This document shows positions 24,519-33,273 of a stretch of 64,000 bases of DNA, piece after piece (position 1 is the first letter of the stretch; each line of letters opens with the position of its first letter). The notes beneath the pieces are model-generated. The model was not told the origin of the DNA. It searched no databases and worked only from the letters and a program-made list of their open reading frames with translations. Source of the DNA: Flavobacteriaceae bacterium PS02334 (lineage in GTDB: Bacteria; Bacteroidota; Bacteroidia; Flavobacteriales; Flavobacteriaceae); assembly GCA_029959295.1 (NCBI GenBank), contig JASCOH010000006.1, forward strand, positions 62,001-126,000, read 5' to 3'. The translations under genes and the position numbers were made by a program.

Positions 24519-27467
24519 ATGAAAACAATTTATAAAAAGTTGTTGCTTTTATTACTGCTGCTTCCTTTTAGTGTTCTGGCTCAGAATACTTTAAGTGGAA
24601 ATGTTGCCGACGGGGCTTCGGGACTTCCATTGCCGGGAGTCAGCGTTTCTGTTAAAGGAACCACTAATGGTGCTTCAACAGATTTTGATGGAAATTTCCA
24701 ACTTTCTGGCGTAAAAAATGGAGACGTAATTTCCTTCTCTTTTTTAGGATTTCTAACTCAAACAGTAACTTATTCTGGACAGAAAAACCTTGCAATTAAA
24801 TTACAAGAAGATGCTTCTCAGCTTGAAGAAGTTGTTGTAGTTGGTTATGGGTCTGTAAGAAAGAAAGATGCAACAGGTGCTGTTGAAGTAATTTCTTCTG
24901 AAAAATTCAACCGTGGTATGAATTCAACTGCTGAAAACCTGTTAAATGGTAGAGTTGCTGGTTTGACTATTGCAACGAGTGGGGCGCCTGGAGGAGGTTC
25001 TGAAATCAGGATTCGTGGAGGTGCTTCTTTGGGGGCTTCAAACACTCCATTGTTTGTAATTGATGGTCTTCCTATTGATAATGGCACGAGTGGCGGATCT
25101 ACTAGTGCGCTAGCCGCGATTAATCCAAATGACATTGAATCTTTTTCTATCTTGAAAGATGCTTCAGCTACAGCTATTTATGGTTCAAGGGCTTCAAATG
25201 GAGTTATTATTATTACTACTAAAAAAGGGAGCCAAGGTGGACTTCAAGTTTCATTCAATTCCTTGACCACGGTAAATACGTTGGCTAAAAAAACCGATGT
25301 GCTTTCTGCTGACCAGTTCAGAGATGTAGTCATGGCAAAAGGAACCGCTGCGCAAATTGCACTTTTAGGGAATTCAAATACGGACTGGCAAGACGAAATT
25401 TTCCACAACAGCATTTCTGTTGACAATAACTTGTCAATTAGAGGCAACTTGTTTAATGTAGTTCCCAGCAGATTATCAGTCGGATACACTCAGGTTCCAG
25501 GAATGCTGAAAACAGGCGAATTCCAGAGAACAACGACATCAGTTGCCTTGAATCCGTCATTGTTTGATAACCACTTGAAAATTAATTTGAACGCCAACAT
25601 TTCTTGGCAAAATAATCGTTTTGCTGAAGAAGGAGCCATTGGCAATGCCATTGGTTTTGACCCAACACAGTCAGTTTATGATTCGTCTTCTCGTTATGGA
25701 GGGTATTTTCAGTGGCTTGAAGCAGACGGTGACAGGGTTTCCACTGGCGCAAAACTCAATCCGGTAGCGATGCTAAACGACAGAAGAAATGTAACAGACA
25801 ACCGCAGGATTTATGGAAACGTTCAGGTAGACTATAAGCTTCATTTCTTTGAAGACTTGAGGGCGGTAGTGAATTTGGGCTATGATAAGCAGAACGGTAA
25901 TGGAACCAATACTTTGGTCAACACCAGCGTACAGGGATATCAATCAGGAAGCTACAGCGGGGGAACTTATCAAAATTTAGGTGCTTATACTTATTTTAAT
26001 GAGGAAAAAGAAAATAAGCTTTTAGATGCTTATCTTGTTTACAATAAAGAAATAGGAAGATTTAATCTTGACTTAACTGGAGGCTACTCTTATCAAAATT
26101 TTAAACAGGTAGGCTACTCTTCTGGAAATAGCGTTGATCCGACAGCAAATCCAGATGTAGATACAAAAGGAGTTATAAATCTACAGTCTTACTTTGGAAG
26201 AATGAACTTGGGATATGACGGCAAATATTTGCTGACACTGAATTACAGAAGAGACAATACTTCTAGATTTTCTCCAGAAATGAGAAAGGGCGATTTTTAT
26301 GGGGGGGCTTTTGCGTGGAAAATTAAAGAAGAAAGCTTCCTGAAAAATGTAGATTTTATTTCTGACCTGAAATTGAGAGTAGGTTATGGAACCACCGGAC
26401 AGCAGGAAATTGAGGCTGCTTTTGAATACATTCCACGATATACATTAGGAAATACACAGGCTCAATACCAGTTTGGTAATGTTTTTGTACCAGTTGGAAG
26501 GCCACAGGCCTACAATACAGGCATCAAATGGGAAGAAACTGAAACCACCAACATCGGTCTGGATTATGGCTTCTTTAATAACAGGCTGACAGGATCACTA
26601 GATGTTTATCAAAAAAAATCTTCTGACTTGCTTTCAAGAGTTCCTGCGGCAGACGGGGCAAACCTTGGAAATGAGACTTTCAGAAACTATGGTAACTTTA
26701 CTTCAAAAGGAATCGAGTTTAGCGTGAACTATGATGTTTTCAAAGGGGATGGGTTCAATTGGACTTCTTCTTTCAATGCTACTTATAATACTCGTGAAAT
26801 TACTGCCCTTCCATCTCCTAAGGCTGTAGGTGACATTGACGGAGGTGGAGGAAATACAATCCAGAGATGGGTTGTTGGTTTCAATCCAGGCGCATTTTAT
26901 GTCTATGAGCAGGTTTATGACAAAAACCACAAGCCTGTCGAAGGCGTATATGTGGACAGAAACCAAGACGGTATTATTTCGACAGCCGACCAGTACCTAT
27001 ATAAAAAATCAACTCCAGATTATACTTTTGGCATGATGAACAATATGAGCTACAAGCAGTTTGACTTGTCATTTGCCTGGAGAGCGAGTTTAGGAAACTA
27101 TATGTACAATAACATTGCCTCAAACAATGGCGTATTGCAATCAGGAGTTAGATATAGTGACGTAATCAACAATATCCATGCTGATTATTTGAGTTCAGGT
27201 TTTCAAATGGAAGGAAATAATAGATTGTTTTCTGATTATTATATCCAAAATGCTTCTTGGTTCAAGTTAGACAATATCACATTGGGCTATACGCTTCAAA
27301 ACCCAATGGGCAATGAAAAATCAAGATTGAGAATCTATGGGGCTGTTCAAAATGTATTTACCGTTACTGACTACGACGGAATTGATCCAGAAATTTTCAG
27401 CGGTATTGATAAAACAATTTATCCAAGAGCAAGAATGTTCATGCTAGGGTTTAATTTAGATTTTTAA
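24519..27467 (+). CDS. susC: SusC-type TonB-dependent outer membrane receptor
   Basis: Outer-membrane barrel that imports maltodextrins captured by SusD, powered by TonB. A signal peptide (MKTIYKKLLLLLLLLPFSVLAQ) is followed by a carboxypeptidase-regulatory-like domain (SGNVADGASGLPLPGVSVSVKGT, ~25-100). The SusC box (LEEVVVVGYGSVRKKDATGAV) and the plug follow, with IRGGASLGASNTPLFVIDG and ASATAIYGSRASNGVIIITTKKG. The barrel occupies ~260-982 and ends with an aromatic-rich MFMLGFNLDF. At 982 residues it is complete. First gene of susC-susD-susE-amylase; susD starts four bases after its stop. The LacI operators sit at its promoter. Confidence 0.95.
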   Translation: MKTIYKKLLLLLLLLPFSVLAQNTLSGNVADGASGLPLPGVSVSVKGTTNGASTDFDGNFQLSGVKNGDVISFSFLGFLTQTVTYSGQKNLAIKLQEDASQLEEVVVVGYGSVRKKDATGAVEVISSEKFNRGMNSTAENLLNGRVAGLTIATSGAPGGGSEIRIRGGASLGASNTPLFVIDGLPIDNGTSGGSTSALAAINPNDIESFSILKDASATAIYGSRASNGVIIITTKKGSQGGLQVSFNSLTTVNTLAKKTDVLSADQFRDVVMAKGTAAQIALLGNSNTDWQDEIFHNSISVDNNLSIRGNLFNVVPSRLSVGYTQVPGMLKTGEFQRTTTSVALNPSLFDNHLKINLNANISWQNNRFAEEGAIGNAIGFDPTQSVYDSSSRYGGYFQWLEADGDRVSTGAKLNPVAMLNDRRNVTDNRRIYGNVQVDYKLHFFEDLRAVVNLGYDKQNGNGTNTLVNTSVQGYQSGSYSGGTYQNLGAYTYFNEEKENKLLDAYLVYNKEIGRFNLDLTGGYSYQNFKQVGYSSGNSVDPTANPDVDTKGVINLQSYFGRMNLGYDGKYLLTLNYRRDNTSRFSPEMRKGDFYGGAFAWKIKEESFLKNVDFISDLKLRVGYGTTGQQEIEAAFEYIPRYTLGNTQAQYQFGNVFVPVGRPQAYNTGIKWEETETTNIGLDYGFFNNRLTGSLDVYQKKSSDLLSRVPAADGANLGNETFRNYGNFTSKGIEFSVNYDVFKGDGFNWTSSFNATYNTREITALPSPKAVGDIDGGGGNTIQRWVVGFNPGAFYVYEQVYDKNHKPVEGVYVDRNQDGIISTADQYLYKKSTPDYTFGMMNNMSYKQFDLSFAWRASLGNYMYNNIASNNGVLQSGVRYSDVINNIHADYLSSGFQMEGNNRLFSDYYIQNASWFKLDNITLGYTLQNPMGNEKSRLRIYGAVQNVFTVTDYDGIDPEIFSGIDKTIYPRARMFMLGFNLDF

Positions 27468-27471
27468 AAAA

Positions 27472-29079
27472 ATGAAAATGAAAAAAATGTTAGATTTATT
27501 AGGGAAGAAAACAATATTATTGCTTGTTATTTTAGCAATAGGTGTTTCTTGTACAGATGATTTAGATGTAACTCCTCAAGATGATGATGATTTTACAGCT
27601 GAAAAATTCTATGAAAATCCGCAAGCTTACAGAATGTTTTTAGCAAAGCTTTATTTAGGGCTTGCAAAGGCAGGAAATGGTGAAGGTGACGGCGGAGAAG
27701 ATTTGGCAGGGATTAGAAATGACTTTAGTCCTTATTTGAGAGCTTTTTACACTTTACAGCAATTGCCTACAGATGAATCTGTAATTGCATGGCAAGATGG
27801 TAATTTGCCTTCAATGAATACACAAACTTGGACCAGTAATAACGAGTTCATTTATGTAATGTATTCAAGAACTTTTTACCAGATGAGCTTGGCAAATGAG
27901 TTTTTAAGACAATCAACTCCAGATAAATTAGGAAGCAGACCTGTCGCTCCAGAAATTTTGAGCGATATGACTTCTTATAGAGCAGAAGCGAGATTCTTAA
28001 GAGCACTTTCTTTATACCATGCCATGGATTTATTCGGAAAAGTGCCGATCGTTACTGAAGCTGATCCAATCGGGTTTTTCTATCCGCAGCAAAAAAGCAC
28101 GCAAGAAGTTTTTAATTTCATAGAGTCTGAATTGATTGCAATTGATGCCGATTTAAAACCTTCTCAAACAAATGAATATGGAAGAGTGGATAAAGTTGCT
28201 GCAAAAATGCTTTTGGCAAAATTATATTTGAATGCACAAACATATATCGGTCAAACGAAATATGCTGAAGCTTCTGCAGCACTTCAAGGAGTATTAAATT
28301 CTTCTTATCAAATTGCACAGATTCCTTATAGCCATTTGTTTATGGCTGACAATGATGTGAATGGAGCACAGAATGAATTTATATTTCCTGTTCGTTTTGA
28401 TGGGCAATATACTACAAGTGGAGGAACAAATTATTTAGTTCATGCCTCTATTTTAACCACTATGAATGCAAGTGATTTTGGAGTAGATGGTGGATGGAAA
28501 GGACTAAGAGCTAGAAAAGAGCTAGTAAATAAGTTCCCTGACCCATCAGGCGCTGCTGATAATAGAGCAATGTTCCACTCTACAGGCCAAACATTAGATG
28601 TCATAAGCGTAGCCGCTGAAGGCAATGGTTATGGTGTTACAAAATGGACTAACAAAAAATCAACTGGTGGAAACGGTTCAAATCCTTCTGGAGCCTATGT
28701 AGATACTGATTTTCCAATGTTCCGTTTAGCAGATGCTTATTTAATGTATGCAGAATTAGCTGTAAGAGGCCAAGGTTCTTTGCCACAAGCGGTAACTTAT
28801 GTGAACAAATTAAGAGACAGAGCTAACGCGGCTGCAGTTTCTCAAGCAGATTTGACATTGGATTTTGTGCTTGCAGAAAGATCAAGAGAATTATATTGGG
28901 AATGCCACAGACGTCAAGATTTAATCCGTTTCGGTAAATTTACTGGAGGATCTTACATCTGGCAATGGAAAGGAAACTCCATGAACGGCAGTGCAACGGC
29001 TGACCATTTAAAATTGTTCCCAATTCCAGATAGAGCTAAAGCAGCAAACCCAACATTAGAACAAAACACAGGTTATTAA
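27472..29079 (+). CDS. susD: SusD/RagB-family glycan-binding lipoprotein
   Basis: Surface lipoprotein that forms a lid on SusC and binds starch. The signal reaches a lipobox Cys near residue 27 (AIGVSCTDDLDVTPQ), with the acidic DD typical of surface-exported Bacteroidota lipoproteins. SusD features are the N-terminal helical repeats (YRAEARFLRALSLYHAMDLFGKVPIVTEADP) and the C-terminal block with MFRLADAYLMYAELAVRGQG, ERSRELYWECHRRQDLIRFGKF and LFPIPDRAKAANPTLEQNTGY. At 535 residues it is complete. Tetrapyrrole-type or other glycan specificities exist in the family; starch is inferred from the locus. Confidence 0.95.
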   Translation: MKMKKMLDLLGKKTILLLVILAIGVSCTDDLDVTPQDDDDFTAEKFYENPQAYRMFLAKLYLGLAKAGNGEGDGGEDLAGIRNDFSPYLRAFYTLQQLPTDESVIAWQDGNLPSMNTQTWTSNNEFIYVMYSRTFYQMSLANEFLRQSTPDKLGSRPVAPEILSDMTSYRAEARFLRALSLYHAMDLFGKVPIVTEADPIGFFYPQQKSTQEVFNFIESELIAIDADLKPSQTNEYGRVDKVAAKMLLAKLYLNAQTYIGQTKYAEASAALQGVLNSSYQIAQIPYSHLFMADNDVNGAQNEFIFPVRFDGQYTTSGGTNYLVHASILTTMNASDFGVDGGWKGLRARKELVNKFPDPSGAADNRAMFHSTGQTLDVISVAAEGNGYGVTKWTNKKSTGGNGSNPSGAYVDTDFPMFRLADAYLMYAELAVRGQGSLPQAVTYVNKLRDRANAAAVSQADLTLDFVLAERSRELYWECHRRQDLIRFGKFTGGSYIWQWKGNSMNGSATADHLKLFPIPDRAKAANPTLEQNTGY

Positions 29080-29095
29080 TCAAAAAAATATAAAT

Positions 29096-30193
29096 ATGAA
29101 AAATATAACAAAATCAATAGTAGCATTATTCGCAGTTATGGCATTTTCATGCAGCTCGGATGATGTAGAAGACAGACCGGTAATCGTTGCTGGTGACGCT
29201 CCGGAATTATCAGCACCCGAAACAGGAAATAATTATGTGCTTTCCATTGACAATGCAGCAATGCAAGCCGAAAGATTTGTTTGGACATCTGCTTCTTTTG
29301 GACAAGATGTAGCTATCAACTATGAAGTGCAAATTGGTCTTGCAGGCGATAACTTTGAAACAAGCCGTTCCTTAGGTTCAGTTATTGGAGCCAACCAGTT
29401 ATCAGTATCAGTTGAAACTTTAAATGGAGCTGCCATAGCTGTAGGCGGTACTCCTTTTGAGGTGGGTAATTTTGAAGTAAGAGTAAAAGCAAGCGTAAAT
29501 GATACATTTGAACCTTTATATAGCAATGTTTCTACTATTTCTGTTACGCCTTATGTAGCTGTAATCCCAAAATTATATTTTGTCGGCGCACCACAAGGTT
29601 ATTATGGAACAAGTGCTTGGACGCCAGAAAACGGCATCGAGATGAGACACATTGGTACGGTTACTACTAAAATCTATGAAGCTTATGTAAAAGTAGCGCC
29701 TGGAGACGGATTCAAGTTCATCGGTGGCTTGAACTGGGATAATGGAAATTATGGTACAATTGGAGGTGCTCAAGATGGAAACCTTAAAAATGCTGGAGAC
29801 AGTGGTGATATTAAAGTAGCAGAAAATGACGGTCCAGGACTATATTATGTTTGGGTTGACATTGACAACTTGAAATACAAATTTGTTAAAATGAACTGGG
29901 GCATAATCGGTTCAGCTACTGTTGGGCAGTGGAGTGATGAAACACCAATGGTTTATGATTTTGTAGCAAACAAATTTAATCTTACGGCAACATTGGCTTC
30001 AGGAGAAATGAAATTCAGAGCAAAAAATGCAAGCCAGTTCATCTTCAGCGATGACTGGAAATTTAACGTAGGCGTAAGCGATCCAACAGTTGTTTATAGC
30101 GCAAGCGCAACGAATTTCCCAATCACAGGAGGATCTTTCAATTTAGGCCTAACGGTCAATTTTGATGGGACTGCTGTTGTGACTGGTCTTTAA
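29096..30193 (+). CDS. susE: SusE-like outer membrane starch-binding lipoprotein
   Basis: Surface lipoprotein accessory to SusCD. The lipobox Cys19 lies in MAFSCSSDDVED. The N-terminal Ig-like SusE domain (~30-150) has APELSAPETGNNYVLS and EVQIGLAGDNFETSRS. Two starch-binding SusE/F modules follow: about 155-265, with KLYFVGAPQGYYGTSAW, FKFIGGLNWDNGNYG and LYYVWVDIDNLKYKF; and about 268-365, starting MNWGIIGSATVGQWS. SusE usually has two such modules, and 365 residues fits. Seventeen bases separate it from susD. Terminator 30210-30240 follows, partly separating it from the amylase gene. Confidence 0.85.
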   Translation: MKNITKSIVALFAVMAFSCSSDDVEDRPVIVAGDAPELSAPETGNNYVLSIDNAAMQAERFVWTSASFGQDVAINYEVQIGLAGDNFETSRSLGSVIGANQLSVSVETLNGAAIAVGGTPFEVGNFEVRVKASVNDTFEPLYSNVSTISVTPYVAVIPKLYFVGAPQGYYGTSAWTPENGIEMRHIGTVTTKIYEAYVKVAPGDGFKFIGGLNWDNGNYGTIGGAQDGNLKNAGDSGDIKVAENDGPGLYYVWVDIDNLKYKFVKMNWGIIGSATVGQWSDETPMVYDFVANKFNLTATLASGEMKFRAKNASQFIFSDDWKFNVGVSDPTVVYSASATNFPITGGSFNLGLTVNFDGTAVVTGL

Positions 30194-30209
30194 AAAATAA
30201 TAATCAAAA

Positions 30210-30240
30210 AGCTGTCTGAAATTTCAGACAGCTTTTTTTA
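30210..30240 (+). terminator. Intrinsic terminator after the SusE-like gene
   Basis: AGCTGTCTGAAA (30210-30221) is immediately inverted at 30222-30233, followed by T-rich sequence. It lies between susE and the secreted amylase, so it may lower amylase transcription or end the susCDE mRNA. Confidence 0.8.
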
Positions 30241-30251
30241 AAATCATTGCC

Positions 30252-33152
30252 ATGAAAAAAATTACTTTATTTTTATTATTTATTTCTTCTTTTGCCTGGG
30301 CACAGCAACAGACAGTTACTTATTCTGTTTCTCCAGCAACTTTTGAAGAAAATCAATCTGTTACGCTAACATTTAATGGAAGTAGCATAAATGAAGCTAC
30401 TTGGGGTGTAACAGGCAATGCTCTTTACTTGTGGTCGTGGTCCTTAGACGCAAACAATGTTTCACAAGATTGTCCAACTAACGGTACTTGGATAGCCTCA
30501 AATGAAACCAATAGGCTGGTATATTCAGCAGTGAATGATACTTATTCAATAACTTTTGTTCCTTCTACTTTTTATGCTAGAACGGGAATTGCTAGAATTG
30601 GATTTCTTATAAAAGCTAAAAATGCAACTGGAGACAAAAAATCACAAGACATTTTTGCTAACGTAGGTACTTTTCAGGTAAATCTGACAGCGCCACTACA
30701 AAATAGCACGACACTTATAGCTTCGGGCTCAAATTTTAGCATTTCCGCTACAAATACTGGAGGGAATGCATCATATGTTCTTAAAAGTAATGGCACCTTG
30801 CTCAATCAAAATACAAGTACAGCAAGTTATTCTTATACGCATACGAGTATTACTGCCAATCAGAATTATACATTAGACGTAACGCAAGGAGCAACAACAA
30901 TTTCAAAGTATTTCTCTGTAGTCGTAAATCCAGGAACTATAAGCGCTGCAATTCCAGCAGGATTAAATGATGGTGTGAATTACAATGTTTCTGATCCAAC
31001 AAGAGCTACTTTGGTGTTAAATGCTCCATTGAAAGACTTTGTATATGTTGCAGGAAGTTTTAACAACTGGTCTCCATCGGCGACTTATGCCATGAAAAAA
31101 GATCCCACTTCAGGGAAATTTTGGTTAGAGTTGACAGGCTTGACTTCAGGAACTTCTTATTCTTATCAATATTGGGTGGGCGATCAAACAAGCCGTCCGT
31201 CAAATTCACCTGCTTTGGTGAAAACGGCAGATCCTTTTTCAACATTGGTTCTGAGTCCTTTTGATGATCCAGAAATCCAAACTTTAGGTGTTTATCCAAA
31301 TTTGCCAGCTTTTCCTGTTGGCCAAGAAAGAGAAGTTTCGGTTTTGCAAACGGGGCCAAATGCTTATTATAATTACAATTGGAGCAATGCTACAACAAAT
31401 TTTGTAAAGCCAAACAAAAAAGATTTAGTGATCTATGAAGTTTTGGTAAGGGATTTTGATACAAATAAAACCTACCAGAATTTAATTGATAAAATTGATT
31501 ATTTTAAAAATCTTAAAATTAATGCAATTCAATTAATGCCTGTAATGGAGTTTGAAGGCAATGAAAGCTGGGGTTATAATACGGTGTATCACATGGCTTT
31601 AGACAAGAGATATGGTTCTGCAGCTAAGCTTAAAGAATTTATCGATTTGTGCCATCAAAATGGTATTGCAGTTATTCTTGACGTAGCGCTGAACCACGTT
31701 TTTGGGCGTTCACCATTAGAAAGAATGTGGATGCTTGATACTGATAACGATGGATGGGGAAATGGCGTTTCTTATGAAAATCCATATTGCAATGCAAGCG
31801 CAACGCACTCTTACAGCGTTGGAACCGACCTTAATCACTTCAACGAGCCTAACAATTTGACAGCATATTATGTTGAAAGAACAATCAAGCACTGGATGAA
31901 TGAATTCAAGATCGACGGTTTCCGTTGGGACTTGACCAAAGGTTTTACGCAAAACTGTCCTTACACGGGCAATGCTTCTACTCAAGATGCCTGTACAAAC
32001 AATTATCAAGCTGACCGTGTTGCAAAACTTAAATATTATGCAGATTTGCAATGGGCACAAGATCCAAATTTCTACGTAATTTTTGAACATCTTGGTACAG
32101 GTGGGTCAAACACTGAAGAAATTGAATGGGCAAATTACAGAAAAACAGGTGATGCCGACGGAATTTCAAAAGGCATCATGCAATGGAGAAAAATGACCGA
32201 TCCTTATGCTAATTTCTTAAAAGGAAATTTTGCTGACCTTAGTGGCGTAGCACATTCTTCAGACCGATTCATCGGTTATGCAGAAAGCCATGACGAAGAA
32301 AGAGTCATATATAAAGCATTGACTGAAACAGGGCAAACCAATGGAAATCTTCCAAAAGCAATGGCAAGAATGTCTGCCATGGGAGCGTTGCATTTATTGG
32401 TGCCTGGTCCAAAGATGATTTATCATTTTGGAGATTTAGGCTATGAAAGTTCTATTTTTACTTGCAATAATGGCACTGTGAATACACCTTCTGATGCAAC
32501 TGCTGGAGACTGCAAACTTGATACCAAGCCACAGCTTCAATGGACTAACAACTGGTTAGCAAATACGGCTCGTAGAAAAATATACGACGACTGGACAAAA
32601 ATGATCGACTTGAAAAAGAACGAAAATGTTTTTGAAAACGGAACGTATGCATGGAATTTCACGACAACAGGAAAACCAAGATTAGATGTTTGGACAAGTA
32701 CAACACAAAGTCCAAATTTGAGCTATGTTTTTGTCTTGAGTAATGCCACAAATGCAGTTTCAAACAGCGCCGGAGGCTTTCCTTACACAGGAACTTGGTA
32801 CAATTTAATGGATGGAACTTCAATCAATGTGACTGATGTAAATATGCCAGTTTCTATAGAAATAGATGGTTTCAGAGTTTTTGGTAACAAGCAAGCTTTA
32901 TTAAGCACAGGAAATTTCGAGTTTCCGTCAATTGCCTTGTATCCAAATCCTTCCAAAGGAAATTTCAATATCAGCACCAATACAAAACAAGTTTCAGTTT
33001 ATTCAGTCACAGGTCAATTAGTGAAAGAATTCAAAGGAACTTTCGATAGCAATTATCAATATGCAATCGACAATTTAAATCAAGGATTATACATCGTGAA
33101 AGTCGTAGACGAGCAAGATCGTGAAGCTACGCTGAAATTGATGAAACAATAA
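30252..33152 (+). CDS. T9SS-secreted multidomain alpha-amylase (GH13)
   Basis: Extracellular endo-acting starch hydrolase delivered by the type IX system. Signal peptide MKKITLFLLFISSFAWAQ; N-terminal beta module (~20-140) shared in outline with the small T9SS protein at 13193-13897; a second Ig-like region (~145-225); a CBM48/E-set-like module (~245-310, KDFVYVAGSFNNWSPSATY). The GH13 barrel runs ~390-830 with ALNHVFG, DGFRWDLTKG (nucleophile near 558), IFEHLG (Glu near 611) and AESHDEERV (Asp near 680). The C-terminal ~75 residues are a T9SS type A domain (YPNPSKGNFNI, then LYIVKVVDEQDREATLKLMKQ). A Cys-containing insert (CNNGTVNTPSDATAGDC) near 740 may form a disulfide. Confidence 0.93.
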   Translation: MKKITLFLLFISSFAWAQQQTVTYSVSPATFEENQSVTLTFNGSSINEATWGVTGNALYLWSWSLDANNVSQDCPTNGTWIASNETNRLVYSAVNDTYSITFVPSTFYARTGIARIGFLIKAKNATGDKKSQDIFANVGTFQVNLTAPLQNSTTLIASGSNFSISATNTGGNASYVLKSNGTLLNQNTSTASYSYTHTSITANQNYTLDVTQGATTISKYFSVVVNPGTISAAIPAGLNDGVNYNVSDPTRATLVLNAPLKDFVYVAGSFNNWSPSATYAMKKDPTSGKFWLELTGLTSGTSYSYQYWVGDQTSRPSNSPALVKTADPFSTLVLSPFDDPEIQTLGVYPNLPAFPVGQEREVSVLQTGPNAYYNYNWSNATTNFVKPNKKDLVIYEVLVRDFDTNKTYQNLIDKIDYFKNLKINAIQLMPVMEFEGNESWGYNTVYHMALDKRYGSAAKLKEFIDLCHQNGIAVILDVALNHVFGRSPLERMWMLDTDNDGWGNGVSYENPYCNASATHSYSVGTDLNHFNEPNNLTAYYVERTIKHWMNEFKIDGFRWDLTKGFTQNCPYTGNASTQDACTNNYQADRVAKLKYYADLQWAQDPNFYVIFEHLGTGGSNTEEIEWANYRKTGDADGISKGIMQWRKMTDPYANFLKGNFADLSGVAHSSDRFIGYAESHDEERVIYKALTETGQTNGNLPKAMARMSAMGALHLLVPGPKMIYHFGDLGYESSIFTCNNGTVNTPSDATAGDCKLDTKPQLQWTNNWLANTARRKIYDDWTKMIDLKKNENVFENGTYAWNFTTTGKPRLDVWTSTTQSPNLSYVFVLSNATNAVSNSAGGFPYTGTWYNLMDGTSINVTDVNMPVSIEIDGFRVFGNKQALLSTGNFEFPSIALYPNPSKGNFNISTNTKQVSVYSVTGQLVKEFKGTFDSNYQYAIDNLNQGLYIVKVVDEQDREATLKLMKQ

Positions 33153-33180
33153 AGTTTGAGTTAGTTAAGTTGATTTTTAA

Positions 33181-33214
33181 AATGCCTTTCCAGTTCTCGG
33201 AAAGGCATTTTTGC
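33181..33214 (+). terminator. Terminator of the starch-locus plus arm
   Basis: AATGCCTTTCC (33181-33191) pairs with GGAAAGGCATT (33199-33209) across a 7-base loop, followed by TTTTGC. Confidence 0.8.
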
Positions 33215-33273
33215 TTTCTTAAAATTTAAAAAATGCTGTAGGAAATTTTAGTTGCTCGAACTACATTTGCAGT

